This document shows, one piece after another, positions 27,879 through 37,776 of a stretch of DNA of 64,000 nt. The DNA lies in the NCBI GenBank assembly GCA_964462685.1, contig CAYWYR010000002.1, positions 1 through 64,000 of the forward strand. Reading direction: 5' to 3'. The DNA is from CAYWYR01 sp964462685. Lineage in GTDB: Bacteria; Bacteroidota; Ignavibacteria; Kapaibacteriales; UBA2268. The position numbers and the translations under genes were made by a program. Numbering within the stretch: position 1 is the stretch's first letter; every line of letters begins with the position of its first letter. Under the pieces are notes generated by a model, which was not told the origin of the DNA, did not search any database, and saw nothing but the letters and a program-made list of their open reading frames with translations.

Positions 27879-29357
27879 CTAAGGGGTAGTAATATCGGTA
27901 ATCTTATAATAACCTAGTGTATTAGCGAGATTCGCAAGCTTAACCATAATCTTAGCCCGATATTCGATGAGCTTCATTTTGTACTCATAAAGCTTCATTT
28001 CTCTTTTGTTAACTAAAAACAAAGAACCGTCACCTTGCTCATATCTTACTTGCTCGGCTCTTACCAATCCAGTAAAATTCCTTACAAGCTGCCTGTTGAT
28101 CTCTATTTGATTTCTCAGAACTTCGATCTGATTAAGGTAGACAATAATCTTACGCCTTACAGATTCCTCTTTGAAATCTCTTTCAGCTTGTGTTGATTCA
28201 ATCTTTATCTCATTTTCCTGTAGTTCATTTCTAGCTTCTGTAATAAAAAGCGGGTATTCGAATTTCAGCCCCCACTTAATAGATTCAGCAAAGAGATTCT
28301 CCACATTATCAGCCTCTTGCCCATAATTAAACTCTTCCGCTAATACATTATATTTGGCATTTAACTTAGGTAGGAGTTTTTGTCTTTTCAATTGCCGTTC
28401 GATCTCGAGCCCAGCTATTTTGAAATCGGCTAATCTGACTTCTGGGTTATTCATAGCGATAGTATCAATTAGCTCAATATCTACCAGATTACTGCCGGTT
28501 TCAGCATATCTATCAGCTATATCTCCTGATGGTATATCATTCAAAAGCCCTCTCTGGTCAGAAGCATATAGAAATGCATTGTTTCTTGCTGATATAAAAT
28601 CCGAATATGCTGTAGCAAAGTGGTTCTGCCATTCCAGAACCTGACTGCTTGCATCAAAAGTATCAACTGCAGGTTTATATCCTACATCTACAGATCTGCG
28701 TACAGATTTAAGCCTGAAAAAAGCTGATTGGATGGCTGTATCTAATAACTGCAGGTTTTCTTTTGCTCTCCACCACATCCAATAAGCCTGCGAAGCTTCT
28801 TCACCTAGATCGTTAAAGATCCTGCTCCTATCAAATTCGGAACCTTGAAATCGGTTCTCGGCAAGGTCCAGCTCTGTACGTCTTTCGTCTGTCAAGAGGC
28901 CACTAAGCAATGGCAGTTCAACACCTAAATACCCTAAGCCGCCTAGTGGTACACTATTCTGCGGATTTACAAAAACCCCTGTATTGTGTTCCAGTCCCGC
29001 ATTTATTGAGACCCCAAAAGGAGTAAACTGACTGATTTCAGCTTTACCGATATTATAATAATCTTTTTTATCGTAATCTTTACTAAGGAAATCCCCAGAG
29101 AGAAATGGGTCATAAATTCCTTCAGCTGCATCTCTTCCTGCTTCTGCCATTTCTTGGGCGTTATCGGCAACTATACTCATTAGGCTTGAAGCGCGAACAT
29201 ATTCCATATATCGATCATAATCGAGTGGAACGAGCTCAAAAAAACCTTCTATATCAGAAAGCGAATCAGGTATAATGACAGAAACACCAGACTGAGAAAT
29301 ACTCAGAAAGGGAAATGCTATAAGGCATAGGAAGGATAGAAGGAGCCTTTGCTTCAT
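27879..29357 (-). CDS. TolC-family outer-membrane efflux protein
   Basis: A 492-residue protein with a signal peptide (about 1-21) and long helices typical of TolC: LDLAENRFQGSEFDRSR and YRAKIMVKLANLANTLGYY near the C-terminus. It would form the outer-membrane duct of a tripartite exporter with the HlyD-type adaptor and ABC protein encoded just upstream; the HlyD stop overlaps this start (ATGA). The family does not reveal the cargo. It lacks the N-terminal lipid box of OprM-type ducts. Confidence 0.85.
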   Translation of the reverse strand: MKQRLLLSFLCLIAFPFLSISQSGVSVIIPDSLSDIEGFFELVPLDYDRYMEYVRASSLMSIVADNAQEMAEAGRDAAEGIYDPFLSGDFLSKDYDKKDYYNIGKAEISQFTPFGVSINAGLEHNTGVFVNPQNSVPLGGLGYLGVELPLLSGLLTDERRTELDLAENRFQGSEFDRSRIFNDLGEEASQAYWMWWRAKENLQLLDTAIQSAFFRLKSVRRSVDVGYKPAVDTFDASSQVLEWQNHFATAYSDFISARNNAFLYASDQRGLLNDIPSGDIADRYAETGSNLVDIELIDTIAMNNPEVRLADFKIAGLEIERQLKRQKLLPKLNAKYNVLAEEFNYGQEADNVENLFAESIKWGLKFEYPLFITEARNELQENEIKIESTQAERDFKEESVRRKIIVYLNQIEVLRNQIEINRQLVRNFTGLVRAEQVRYEQGDGSLFLVNKREMKLYEYKMKLIEYRAKIMVKLANLANTLGYYKITDITTP

Positions 29358-30727
29358 TTCTTCTTGCCACTCTCCGTTACGCCATATATTTCCTGCTCTT
29401 GCACAGAATTATAATAATCAGGCGGGAAGCCATTAAGCTGTCGCCATATCTCGTACCATACAGGTACGTCGTTCAAAAATATCAATGCCTGTGCGCCGGA
29501 GCCAGGCCTCAATGCATCAGGCCATTCTTTATTTACCGTTTCATCTTTGGATACTAGTACTCTGTATTTACCTTTGTCATTGGTAAAATTATCCACGGCA
29601 TAAACTTCTCCGTAGAAAGTACCATAAGAAAGGCTAGGCCATCCAGAGAAAACTACTGTCGGCCATCCGTCAAATATCAAGGATACGGGCTGCCCCTTTT
29701 TCAAAAGAGGGAGATTGACGGGATCGACATAGATCTCGGCAGCCAGCTCAAAATCGTCTGGCATTATAGAAACAACAGCCTCACCCTCTTTCAGTATCTC
29801 ACCGATACCGGGGCGTATGGCTTTCGTGATATAGGCATCCTGGGGAGCAGTTATATAATAGAACTCGCTTCTTTTCTGGTAGTTGCTCAGTGAGTTTCTC
29901 AGTTCGGCAAGTGTACCTTGAGCATCAAAGAGGTTAGATTCTGCAGATGCTCTATCTGATCGTGCCTTGGATATCTTCTCTGCATACTCGTTGATAACAT
30001 TATCATACTTGAGTTGTGCGTTGAGTAGCTTCTGTTCAGCTTCTGCGATAACGTTTTTGGCTTTTTGTAGCTTTGCCTCCGCAGACCTGAATTTATTTCT
30101 TTTGTCTTCCACTTCTTGAGGGGAGTTCAGCCCTTCTCTTTCTAAGGTTTCAATACGGTTCAGCTGGCTTTGAGCAATATCATAATCTGTTTGAGCGGCC
30201 TCCAGATTAGCTTGATACGTGTTTAGCTCCAGTCTTGCCTGCTGTATCTCATTTTCTAAAATTTCTGTCTTGATTACTTGTTCTTGAATAAGAGCCTGAA
30301 TAATATCATCAGTAGCTTCAATTTTATCGCTGTAGGAATCTATCGATCCTTCTTTAGCCTCGATTTTCTGTGCTGTTCTATCAATAAGCAAGGTATCAAA
30401 ATATTCCGCCTTTACTTCTGAGATATAGACTATTGTATCACCTTTATCAACCCTGTCACCCTCACTTACATACCACTGTTCTATTCTGCCTGCGATTGTA
30501 GAATGAATTGTCTGAGGTCTTTTTGCGGGGTCCAGAGAAGTCATCAAACCTTTGCTCTGTATATTCTGTGTCCATGGTAAGAAAAGAGCTAGAAACAAAA
30601 AAGCTATAACCAGGGTCAACCATTTACCGAACACTCTGCTAAGTACGAGTTTATCTACGTACTTAAAGCTCTTGAAGCGTTCAGTCTTAATATTTGATAT
30701 GGTTGAGTTGTTAGATATATTTAGCAT
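29354..30727 (-). CDS. HlyD-family membrane fusion protein
   Basis: A 457-residue periplasmic adaptor with one N-terminal membrane helix (about 29-46). A biotinyl-lipoyl-like domain is split by a long coiled-coil hairpin (about 110-300): HSTIAGRIEQWYVSEGDRVDKGD before, FYYITAPQDAYITKAI after. A C-terminal barrel (about 320-420) follows. I chose ATG 30727, 14 bases after the ABC gene's stop; the frame continues upstream to an earlier start, but those residues overlap the ABC gene and look non-coding. This is the classic partner of type I secretion or peptide/drug export. Confidence 0.87.
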   Translation of the reverse strand: MLNISNNSTISNIKTERFKSFKYVDKLVLSRVFGKWLTLVIAFLFLALFLPWTQNIQSKGLMTSLDPAKRPQTIHSTIAGRIEQWYVSEGDRVDKGDTIVYISEVKAEYFDTLLIDRTAQKIEAKEGSIDSYSDKIEATDDIIQALIQEQVIKTEILENEIQQARLELNTYQANLEAAQTDYDIAQSQLNRIETLEREGLNSPQEVEDKRNKFRSAEAKLQKAKNVIAEAEQKLLNAQLKYDNVINEYAEKISKARSDRASAESNLFDAQGTLAELRNSLSNYQKRSEFYYITAPQDAYITKAIRPGIGEILKEGEAVVSIMPDDFELAAEIYVDPVNLPLLKKGQPVSLIFDGWPTVVFSGWPSLSYGTFYGEVYAVDNFTNDKGKYRVLVSKDETVNKEWPDALRPGSGAQALIFLNDVPVWYEIWRQLNGFPPDYYNSVQEQEIYGVTESGKKK

Positions 30728-30741
30728 AAATGACTTCGGTA

Positions 30742-32472
30742 TTAATAATGGAATATATCTTCGAAATAACTCTGATTCGATATATGGTCGTAAGATCCTG
30801 AATCGATAATCTCGCCGTTTTCCATAATAAAAATCTTGTCGCATTTCTGGGCATACTGCCTGTCATTTGATGACATTATAACTGTGGCATTGTTATCATC
30901 ACCTGTAAGATAGTTGATGAATTTGTCTTTATCATACTTATCCATATTTGTGAGGCATTCATCAAGCGAAAGCATTTCAGGTTCTGCAACGAAAGCTCTG
31001 GCGATTTTTATTTTCTTAGTTATACCTCTGGATAGTTGTTTTCCATCAGCATGGATCAACGTATCGAAACCGTTAGGAAGTGTTTTGATAAAATCAAAAA
31101 GATTGATCATTTTTGCCGCTTTGATGATTTTATCTAAATCCACAGTATCTCTGCCCATACTGATATTTTCGGCTATGGTGCCGTGGAAAATATCTTCATC
31201 ATGCATATAATCACCGATTTGAGAGCGTAGAGACTCGGTATTTATATTCTTACGAGGTATCTGATTATAAGTGATAGTCCCTTCGAATTCATCATATAAT
31301 CCGGATATCATTTTTATGAGCGTAGATTTCCCTGATCCTATATGACCTGATATACAGACTTTTTCTCCAGGGGCGATATTCATTGATATATGTTTTAGCG
31401 ATAATGTATTTGCGTTAGGATATTGATATGAAATATCTTTAAGGTTTAGTTCTATCCCTTGATTCTCATCAATTTTCTCAAAGTCGATTCCAGTGTTTCT
31501 TTCTTCTGGAAGGTCTGTAACCGCTGCTACTTTCTCCACGGCGGTGAGAACATCAAAAACCTGCTCCATAGATAGGACAACTTTTTCCACGCTCGTCATT
31601 ATCGTGAAGATTACGATTTCTGAAGCCACGAACTGGCCGAGATTTATCTCATTTTCTATTACTAGAATAGCACCTAATATCAGTAATACACCTGTAATGA
31701 TAACCCTGAAGATCACCATTATTATCTGCTGAAGAACGAGGACTTTGAAATGACTGTTCCTTGCTTCAAGATAGTCTTTCACAATGGCGTCTGTTCTCTG
31801 CAATGGCAGTTTTGTTCGGCCTGCCAACTTGAATGACAAGATCAATCTTCCGATATCCTCAAGCCAGTGAGCTACACGAAATTTATGTTTAGACTCCATT
31901 AAAGAGGTAGTAAGGCCTTTAGGTCCGGTCAGCCATATCATAATCGATATAACCAGTACCAGTATCAAGCCGAATATAACGAAAAACGGGTGATAGAACG
32001 AGACGAGGATCAAACCGAAAAGAACCTGTACTACGGCAATAGAGAAATCGGTGAGCAATTTCGCTATGCCTTTTTGTAGCGACATAACTTCAAAAAACCT
32101 ATTGATAAGCTCAGGAACGTAATAATTCTGCAAAGCCTCTAATCTAATTCGAGGAATCAAATATGCATATTCCACAGATGATCTTACGAAAATCCTTTGC
32201 TGAATAATCTCCGTGATGTAGAACTGAATGATATTTAGCCCTCCGGCAAATGCCAGAGCTACCGATACTATAAAAACAAGAAGAAACAGCGATGTGGATA
32301 TTTGGCCGCCAAGGATCAATCCAAGTAACGCCTGAACTCCCAATGGCACAGATAAGGTTATTAAACCGGCGAAAGCCGCGAATAGGTATAAATACCCGAT
32401 ATCTTTCCGATCCATCTCGAGCATTCTGAGCACTCGAGTGATGGGCTTCATCGGGGTAGCGTTTTCAGCCAT
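30742..32472 (-). CDS. ABC exporter with degenerate nucleotide-binding domain
   Basis: A 576-residue half-transporter: six membrane helices (about 20-300), then a nucleotide-binding domain. Walker A is intact (GHIGSGKST, about 375-383) and Walker B keeps its Glu (MLSLDEC, about 500). The Q-loop Gln is replaced (MHDEDIF), the signature is LSRGI instead of LSGGQ (about 478), and the H-loop His is replaced (IMSSND, about 530). No C39 peptidase domain is present. In a homodimer such a domain may hydrolyse ATP poorly. With HlyD and TolC it forms a tripartite system; related Bacteroidota exporters may share these changes, which I could not check. Confidence 0.85.
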   Translation of the reverse strand: MAENATPMKPITRVLRMLEMDRKDIGYLYLFAAFAGLITLSVPLGVQALLGLILGGQISTSLFLLVFIVSVALAFAGGLNIIQFYITEIIQQRIFVRSSVEYAYLIPRIRLEALQNYYVPELINRFFEVMSLQKGIAKLLTDFSIAVVQVLFGLILVSFYHPFFVIFGLILVLVISIMIWLTGPKGLTTSLMESKHKFRVAHWLEDIGRLILSFKLAGRTKLPLQRTDAIVKDYLEARNSHFKVLVLQQIIMVIFRVIITGVLLILGAILVIENEINLGQFVASEIVIFTIMTSVEKVVLSMEQVFDVLTAVEKVAAVTDLPEERNTGIDFEKIDENQGIELNLKDISYQYPNANTLSLKHISMNIAPGEKVCISGHIGSGKSTLIKMISGLYDEFEGTITYNQIPRKNINTESLRSQIGDYMHDEDIFHGTIAENISMGRDTVDLDKIIKAAKMINLFDFIKTLPNGFDTLIHADGKQLSRGITKKIKIARAFVAEPEMLSLDECLTNMDKYDKDKFINYLTGDDNNATVIMSSNDRQYAQKCDKIFIMENGEIIDSGSYDHISNQSYFEDIFHY

Positions 32473-32597
32473 TCAAAAATTAAAATTGTTTTTTTGTAAT
32501 TTTCCAACTTGATACGCTAATTTACTCATTTCAGTTATCATTATTGTTGTATCTTATATAAAACAAGATTATAATTAATATCAATCATATTAAATAG

Positions 32598-33668
32598 TTG
32601 CCGAATTATCCTAAATATAAGATCAGTTTCAGAAAAGGTGAGGTCTTCGGGGCTATCATAAAGGATCGGTATGCTGATGGATTGGTAGATGTAGAAGTTA
32701 CAAATACCTCTCTGAAAGCTTATATTGAAGGGGATATAAAGAAAAACGACAGGCTCTATCTTATAGTTCTTAATGAAAAGCCTCTACAACTCACACCACA
32801 TTCCGTTCTCATCCAGAAGAGAGCTAATGATGCACTTGGAAAAGAGGAACTCGAAAAGATAAAGCGTATCCTGAATTTACAGAATCTTGAATATGCTGAT
32901 GTGATTGTCCGCCAGACATCTTTAGTGTCGAAAAGAATAGTAAAGTATATATGTTACGAGATCAACAAAGTTCTCGTAGAAACAGAAGAAACTGATATAG
33001 AGGAAGCTATTTATATCCTGAATCTTATGGGTGATTCCAAAATACCTATCACTTCTAAATCCTATCAGACAGTAAAGATCTTGTTCCAAAGCCAGAACAC
33101 CACATTGACCAATATCATTAAAGCGTATGAATATCTGGTAGATAATGATCAGGTAGATGAGCGAATAGCTAAGGGTGAAGACAAAAAATACAATACCACA
33201 TTGCAGTATATGCTTGATTACCATTCTAAAGAAGGCCTTTATAACCTGTTGATTTCTAAAGGCTTAATAGGCAAGAGATTTCAGAACGCACTTAGTTATT
33301 TCGATGGCCTTCTTTTTTGGAACTCTATTGCAACTGTAAATAACAGTCCGCTTATTATACCAATTATACTTTCCGATCCAAACTCTGTTTACCGTATAAG
33401 ATTAATGCATATCTGGTTTACAAAGTTGAAATCTAAATCCAGCTTTCTTCTGAATGATATCTTCAGGCTTCGGGCAGATCTGGAAGGGGATGATATCAAG
33501 CTAACTTTTGACAGCAACGATCTGAATCTCGATATTGAAAAGTTAGCAGTAAAAATGGATGAGCAAGGCTATAGGCTACAAGGCTATAATACAGATAAAA
33601 CTTTGATTTTTCTAGATAGAAACAAGAATCTTTCCCCTATCAGTTCCGATACTACATTTGTTATTTAA
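32598..33668 (+). CDS. Unrecognised 356-residue cytoplasmic protein
   Basis: Starts with TTG directly after an in-frame stop; no in-frame ATG occurs until about residue 143, which would remove a third of the protein. No signal peptide or membrane helix. The N-terminal 75 residues are rich in alternating hydrophobics (VDVEVTNTSLKAYIEGD), suggesting a small barrel. A helical middle follows (about 80-220), and the C-terminal part (about 235-356) alternates strands and helices (FWNSIATVNNSPLIIPIIL, then FRLRADLEGDDIKLTFDS). The C-terminal arrangement faintly recalls the FliK C-terminal domain, but no flagellar genes are present. It diverges from the ABC transporter gene (125-base gap). Function unknown. 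Confidence 0.6.
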   Translation: MPNYPKYKISFRKGEVFGAIIKDRYADGLVDVEVTNTSLKAYIEGDIKKNDRLYLIVLNEKPLQLTPHSVLIQKRANDALGKEELEKIKRILNLQNLEYADVIVRQTSLVSKRIVKYICYEINKVLVETEETDIEEAIYILNLMGDSKIPITSKSYQTVKILFQSQNTTLTNIIKAYEYLVDNDQVDERIAKGEDKKYNTTLQYMLDYHSKEGLYNLLISKGLIGKRFQNALSYFDGLLFWNSIATVNNSPLIIPIILSDPNSVYRIRLMHIWFTKLKSKSSFLLNDIFRLRADLEGDDIKLTFDSNDLNLDIEKLAVKMDEQGYRLQGYNTDKTLIFLDRNKNLSPISSDTTFVI

Positions 33669-33670
33669 AG

Positions 33671-34363
33671 TCATATAGTTCTATCGCCCATTGTTTCGAA
33701 ATGCTGCCAGATATAAAAACAGGCATAAGAACGATAAGGCTTCCAATTATCAGCAATAGCTACTATCTCATTCCTCAGTATCTTAGAATGGTTGGACTTG
33801 TTCTTCGGCTGATTAGAGTCAGATAAGCCATATAGTTTTATTATTCCATTTCTGATGCTTAGGTCTTCTAAAGGAAAGATATCTTCTCTTTCCAAGCTAA
33901 ACATAAGTATCATATGGGCTGTCCAAACACCGATCCCTTTTATTTGAGTAAGATAATCAACTACTTCCTGATCTGTCATTTTATCAAGTTTTTCTCTTGA
34001 TAACCCATGCTCCAACTCAAATTCTGCTACATTGAGAATGTATTCTGTTTTCCTCCTGGTCAGGCCGGCATGCCAGATTTCCTCACCTTTTTCGAGTATT
34101 TCCTCTGGATGCAGTTTGCCTTCATCACCTAATTGCTGATTCCAGTGCCCAACCTTTGGTATCTCAAAATCTGGACGGAAAATCCTAATAAGCTTATAAT
34201 ATATGCTCTCGGCCGCTTTCAATGATATCTGCTGAGATATAATCGAATTGATAAGTGATTGGAAAATATCGGGGTTAGCTCTTATCTTCTCTAGTTTATT
34301 ATGCTCAACTATTTTTCTTAATACAGGATCATTTTTAAGTATTCTCAATATATCTTGTCTCAT
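33671..34363 (-). CDS. DNA-3-methyladenine glycosylase (AlkA/HhH-GPD family)
   Basis: A 230-residue HhH-GPD base-excision glycosylase. The N-terminal helices include LINSIISQQISLKAAESIY. The helix-hairpin-helix is LTQIKGIGVWTAHMIL, and the catalytic Asp lies in FPLEDLSIRNGI. The C-terminus WKPYRSYACFYIW is typical. The AlkA N-terminal TBP-like domain is absent, as in the compact archaeal/Bacillus-type enzymes. It removes alkylated purines from DNA. Convergent with the unknown gene (2 bases apart) and divergent from uvrB, so two repair genes share the 56-base gap 34364-34419. Confidence 0.9.
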   Translation of the reverse strand: MRQDILRILKNDPVLRKIVEHNKLEKIRANPDIFQSLINSIISQQISLKAAESIYYKLIRIFRPDFEIPKVGHWNQQLGDEGKLHPEEILEKGEEIWHAGLTRRKTEYILNVAEFELEHGLSREKLDKMTDQEVVDYLTQIKGIGVWTAHMILMFSLEREDIFPLEDLSIRNGIIKLYGLSDSNQPKNKSNHSKILRNEIVAIADNWKPYRSYACFYIWQHFETMGDRTI

Positions 34364-34419
34364 TTCAAACTCAGTTTACTCGTATTGCGTATTATATAAT
34401 TGATCAATTTTAAAGCAAA

Positions 34420-36465
34420 ATGTCAGTACCTATGTCCAAATTCGAATTAGTATCAGAATATGAACCCAAAGGTGACCAGCCGAAAGCGATAAAGGAACTG
34501 ACCGACGGTATAAACTCCGAAGAGAAATTCCAGACTTTACTGGGCGTTACCGGTTCAGGTAAGACATTTACGATGTCAAAGGTTATAGAGAATACCCAAA
34601 GACCTACTCTCGTTATCGCTCCTAATAAGACGCTTGCCGCACAGCTATATTCTGAATTCAAAGGCTTCTTCCCTAATAACGCAGTTGAATACTTTATTTC
34701 CTACTATGACTATTACCAGCCAGAAGCTTATATAGTCACATCCGATAATTATATAGAGAAAGACTTTTCTATAAATGACGAGATCGATAGGCTCAGGCTG
34801 CGTGCTACCAGTGCTTTAGTGGAAGAAAGGCGTGATATTATAATCGTAGCCAGCGTTTCATGTATCTATTCTATAGGGCAGAAGTCAGACTTCAAGAAAA
34901 TGTTGATGCCAATTCGTAAAGGCATGAAAATCACAAGAAAAGAACTGATGACTCGGCTGATAAATCTTTTTTACGAAAGAAGTGATAAGGATTTTCGGAG
35001 AGGGACTTTCCGTGTCAGGGGGGATGTTATCGATCTTATCCCTGCCGGTGAAACCAAGCAAGGCATCAGAATAGAGATGTTCGGCGACGAAATCGACCGA
35101 ATAGCTTTTATAGATGCATTGACAGGGCAAGTAATCGGAACCGATACCGCCACCACGATATATCCCGCTAAACTATTCGTTACTACAGAAAATCAAAAGA
35201 TAGCCGCTATGGAGCGAATCAAAAACGAGCTGGCCGAACGGCTTAAAGAGTTACATGGCGAGAATAAGCTTGTAGAGGCTCAACGGCTTGAACAGCGAAC
35301 TATGTTTGATCTGGAGATGATGAAAGAAGTCGGTTACTGTTCGGGTATAGAAAACTATTCCATGCATTTAAGCGGAAGACAATTCGGCGAAAGGCCTAAT
35401 ACAATAATCGATTACTTTCCAGATGATTTTCTTTTGATCTTTGATGAGAGCCATCTATCCATACCGCAGCTTAGTGCTATGTTCAACGGTGATAGAATGA
35501 GGAAAATGTCATTAGTAGAACATGGTTTCAGGTTACCATCGGCTCTCGAGAACCGACCACTAACCTTTGAGGAGGTTGAAGGGCTATATCGGCAAGTAGT
35601 TTTCGTATCGGCCACACCAGCCGATTACGAACTGGAAAAATCTGAAGGTGTAGTCATCGAACAGGTGATTAGACCGACCGGGCTGCTTGATCCTAAAATC
35701 GAGATCAGGCCGATCAAGACTCAGGTTGATGACCTGATGCACGAGATCAATATCCGTATAAAAAAGAAAGAAAGGGTATTGGCCACTACTTTAACAAAGA
35801 GAATGGCAGAAGACCTTACGGATTATCTTTCCGATCACGGCATCAGAGTAGCTTATATACACTCCGATGTAGATTCCTTAGAAAGGGTGGAAATTATCCG
35901 TGACTTCAGATTAGGTGAGTTTGATGTCCTTGTTGGGGTGAATCTACTACGGGAGGGTCTCGATATGCCCGAGGTATCGCTTGTTGCTATCTTGGATGCG
36001 GATAAAGAAGGATTTCTCCGCAGTGATAAGTCTCTTCTCCAAACCGCAGGTAGAACCGCAAGAAACCAAAACGGACTAGTAATTTTATATGCTGATAAGG
36101 TTACCCGCTCTATGCAGGTGCTATTAGATGAAACCGAGAGAAGACGTAAACTACAAATTGCCTACAACGAAAAACATGGTATCAACCCTACCACGGTTTA
36201 CAAATCTATAGAGCAGATATTAGCCGCAACGTCTGTGGCAGATGTGCAGAAAATGAAAAAAGAAATGCGTGAAGAGGTTGACAGAGAGAGACAAAAAAGT
36301 TTTGCCGCCGAGCCAATGGTGAAATACATGACACCTGAGCAAAAGAAAGAACTTATGGATAGGCTATTTGATGAGATGAAGCAGTCCGCCAAAGATCTAG
36401 ACTTTGAACGAGCAGCCGATATTAGAGATGAAATCAAAAAACTTCAAGAGGAAATTAATGCTTGA
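34420..36465 (+). CDS. uvrB: UvrABC excinuclease subunit B
   Basis: Damage-verification helicase of nucleotide excision repair; 681 residues, full length. Walker A GVTGSGKTFT at about 42-51, beta-hairpin YYDYYQPEAYI (about 95-105), DESH box, and helicase motifs FVSATPADYE, YIHSDVDSLERVEI, LLREGLDMPEVSLV and QTAGRTARN. The C-terminal UVR motif (DLDFERAADIRDEIKKL) recruits UvrC. The last codons overlap the next gene's ATG by 8 bases, so the Memo-family gene is translationally coupled. Confidence 0.97.
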   Translation: MSVPMSKFELVSEYEPKGDQPKAIKELTDGINSEEKFQTLLGVTGSGKTFTMSKVIENTQRPTLVIAPNKTLAAQLYSEFKGFFPNNAVEYFISYYDYYQPEAYIVTSDNYIEKDFSINDEIDRLRLRATSALVEERRDIIIVASVSCIYSIGQKSDFKKMLMPIRKGMKITRKELMTRLINLFYERSDKDFRRGTFRVRGDVIDLIPAGETKQGIRIEMFGDEIDRIAFIDALTGQVIGTDTATTIYPAKLFVTTENQKIAAMERIKNELAERLKELHGENKLVEAQRLEQRTMFDLEMMKEVGYCSGIENYSMHLSGRQFGERPNTIIDYFPDDFLLIFDESHLSIPQLSAMFNGDRMRKMSLVEHGFRLPSALENRPLTFEEVEGLYRQVVFVSATPADYELEKSEGVVIEQVIRPTGLLDPKIEIRPIKTQVDDLMHEINIRIKKKERVLATTLTKRMAEDLTDYLSDHGIRVAYIHSDVDSLERVEIIRDFRLGEFDVLVGVNLLREGLDMPEVSLVAILDADKEGFLRSDKSLLQTAGRTARNQNGLVILYADKVTRSMQVLLDETERRRKLQIAYNEKHGINPTTVYKSIEQILAATSVADVQKMKKEMREEVDRERQKSFAAEPMVKYMTPEQKKELMDRLFDEMKQSAKDLDFERAADIRDEIKKLQEEINA

Positions 36466-37642
36466 CTTTACCATCTACCCGTGGAGAGATGATCTTATAA
36501 TTAAAGACCATATTCAGGATGGTGTGGATATGACCGTTGTGAACGACGACAACGGTTTAGCTTCTCAGCCAATCCAGATGCCATCTGAAATATGGAACCA
36601 GCTTCAGTTTTTTAATATAGAGGATATAAATCAAAAGATATCAGAAGGTGAATATCAAATCACCATTGATATAGAGCAACTAAAAACAGCCGTCTATAAT
36701 CTCGATATTATGGGGTTCCTTGATTCACCCAGGCTTGGGCTTATCAAAAAAGATATTGAAGACTATAAAGATCTACCTTACCGCCCTTCTATATGTGAGC
36801 GTTCAGTGTATCCCGATACAGAAGAAAGGCTAACAGACAAGATCAATAATATAATCGATCTGAGTAATTATAAAGGTGATCAGAAACCTAAGATAATATT
36901 CGCGCCACACCTAGATTATAATACTGGCCTGGGAACTCTAAAAACTTATTCGGAGGGTTTCAAACCATTGAAAGGTCATAAATACAAAAGAGTCTTAATT
37001 TTAGGGACTTCACATTATGTTGATAATGATCTGGTAATGTTAGCTGACAAACCTTATAAAACTCCATTAGGCCTTACACAGATAGATAAAGAATCAACTG
37101 CGAGTCTATCAAAGATCGACGGTTTCAGTATCGATAACAATGCCCACAGAAACGAACATTCCATAGAATTACATTTGCCGTTTATACAGCATTATATTGA
37201 AGATGCAGAATATGTGATAGGTATAACTGGTAATATCTCATATAAAGAATACTGTGATAATACTGACTATGCTTCACAAATAGATACTTTAATAGCTGAG
37301 TTATCAACTATGGATGACGGTGAAACACTTTTCGTTTTCAGCGGCGATCTGACACATTTAGGACTGAAGTTCGGAGATACAAAATCATCTATCGAAATGA
37401 ACGAACTCAATCAACAGATAATAAAAAACGTAGAAAGACAGTTGAATGACAAAGATTCCGACGGATTTTTCAAGTATGTATCAGAGAACAATCATACATA
37501 CAAAATATGCGGTTTGACACCGTTTTATTTGGGCTTGAAACTAACTGAGGGTTTATCTGTTATTAATAAAAGTAATCCATATACTTGGGAAGAATCATCG
37601 ACTTCCTCTTCGGTTTCAATTTATTCTATTGTCTATGGATAA
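36458..37642 (+). CDS. Memo-family (AmmeMemoRadiSam system protein B) protein
   Basis: A 394-residue cytoplasmic protein from ATG 36458. The C-terminal two thirds (about 145-394) are a Memo domain, related to extradiol dioxygenases: APHLDYNTG, LGTSHYVD, NAHRNEHSIELHLPFI, FSGDLTHLG and ICGLTPFYL keep the conserved His, Glu, Asp and Cys positions. The first 145 residues are an extra domain without recognisable motif. Memo proteins often travel with an AMMECR1 protein and a radical-SAM enzyme; neither is adjacent here. The role in bacteria is unknown. An in-frame ATG 54 bases earlier lies inside uvrB and is less likely. Confidence 0.83.
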   Translation: MLDFTIYPWRDDLIIKDHIQDGVDMTVVNDDNGLASQPIQMPSEIWNQLQFFNIEDINQKISEGEYQITIDIEQLKTAVYNLDIMGFLDSPRLGLIKKDIEDYKDLPYRPSICERSVYPDTEERLTDKINNIIDLSNYKGDQKPKIIFAPHLDYNTGLGTLKTYSEGFKPLKGHKYKRVLILGTSHYVDNDLVMLADKPYKTPLGLTQIDKESTASLSKIDGFSIDNNAHRNEHSIELHLPFIQHYIEDAEYVIGITGNISYKEYCDNTDYASQIDTLIAELSTMDDGETLFVFSGDLTHLGLKFGDTKSSIEMNELNQQIIKNVERQLNDKDSDGFFKYVSENNHTYKICGLTPFYLGLKLTEGLSVINKSNPYTWEESSTSSSVSIYSIVYG

Positions 37643-37776
37643 TTGTAAAGCACATCTTTGAGCTTTTATGACTTATCAATATTAACGACAAACTAAAAAA
37701 GACTACGGGACTTCTATAAATATAAAAATCCCAATTGGAGACGCAGTTAACGAAAGTATAAATTCAATAGACTTAA

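Noticed and set aside
30727..30844. Longer start for the HlyD gene at 30844
   Set aside because: The added 39 codons overlap the ABC gene and look like its shadow; ATG 30727 gives the normal N-terminal helix and a 14-base gap.
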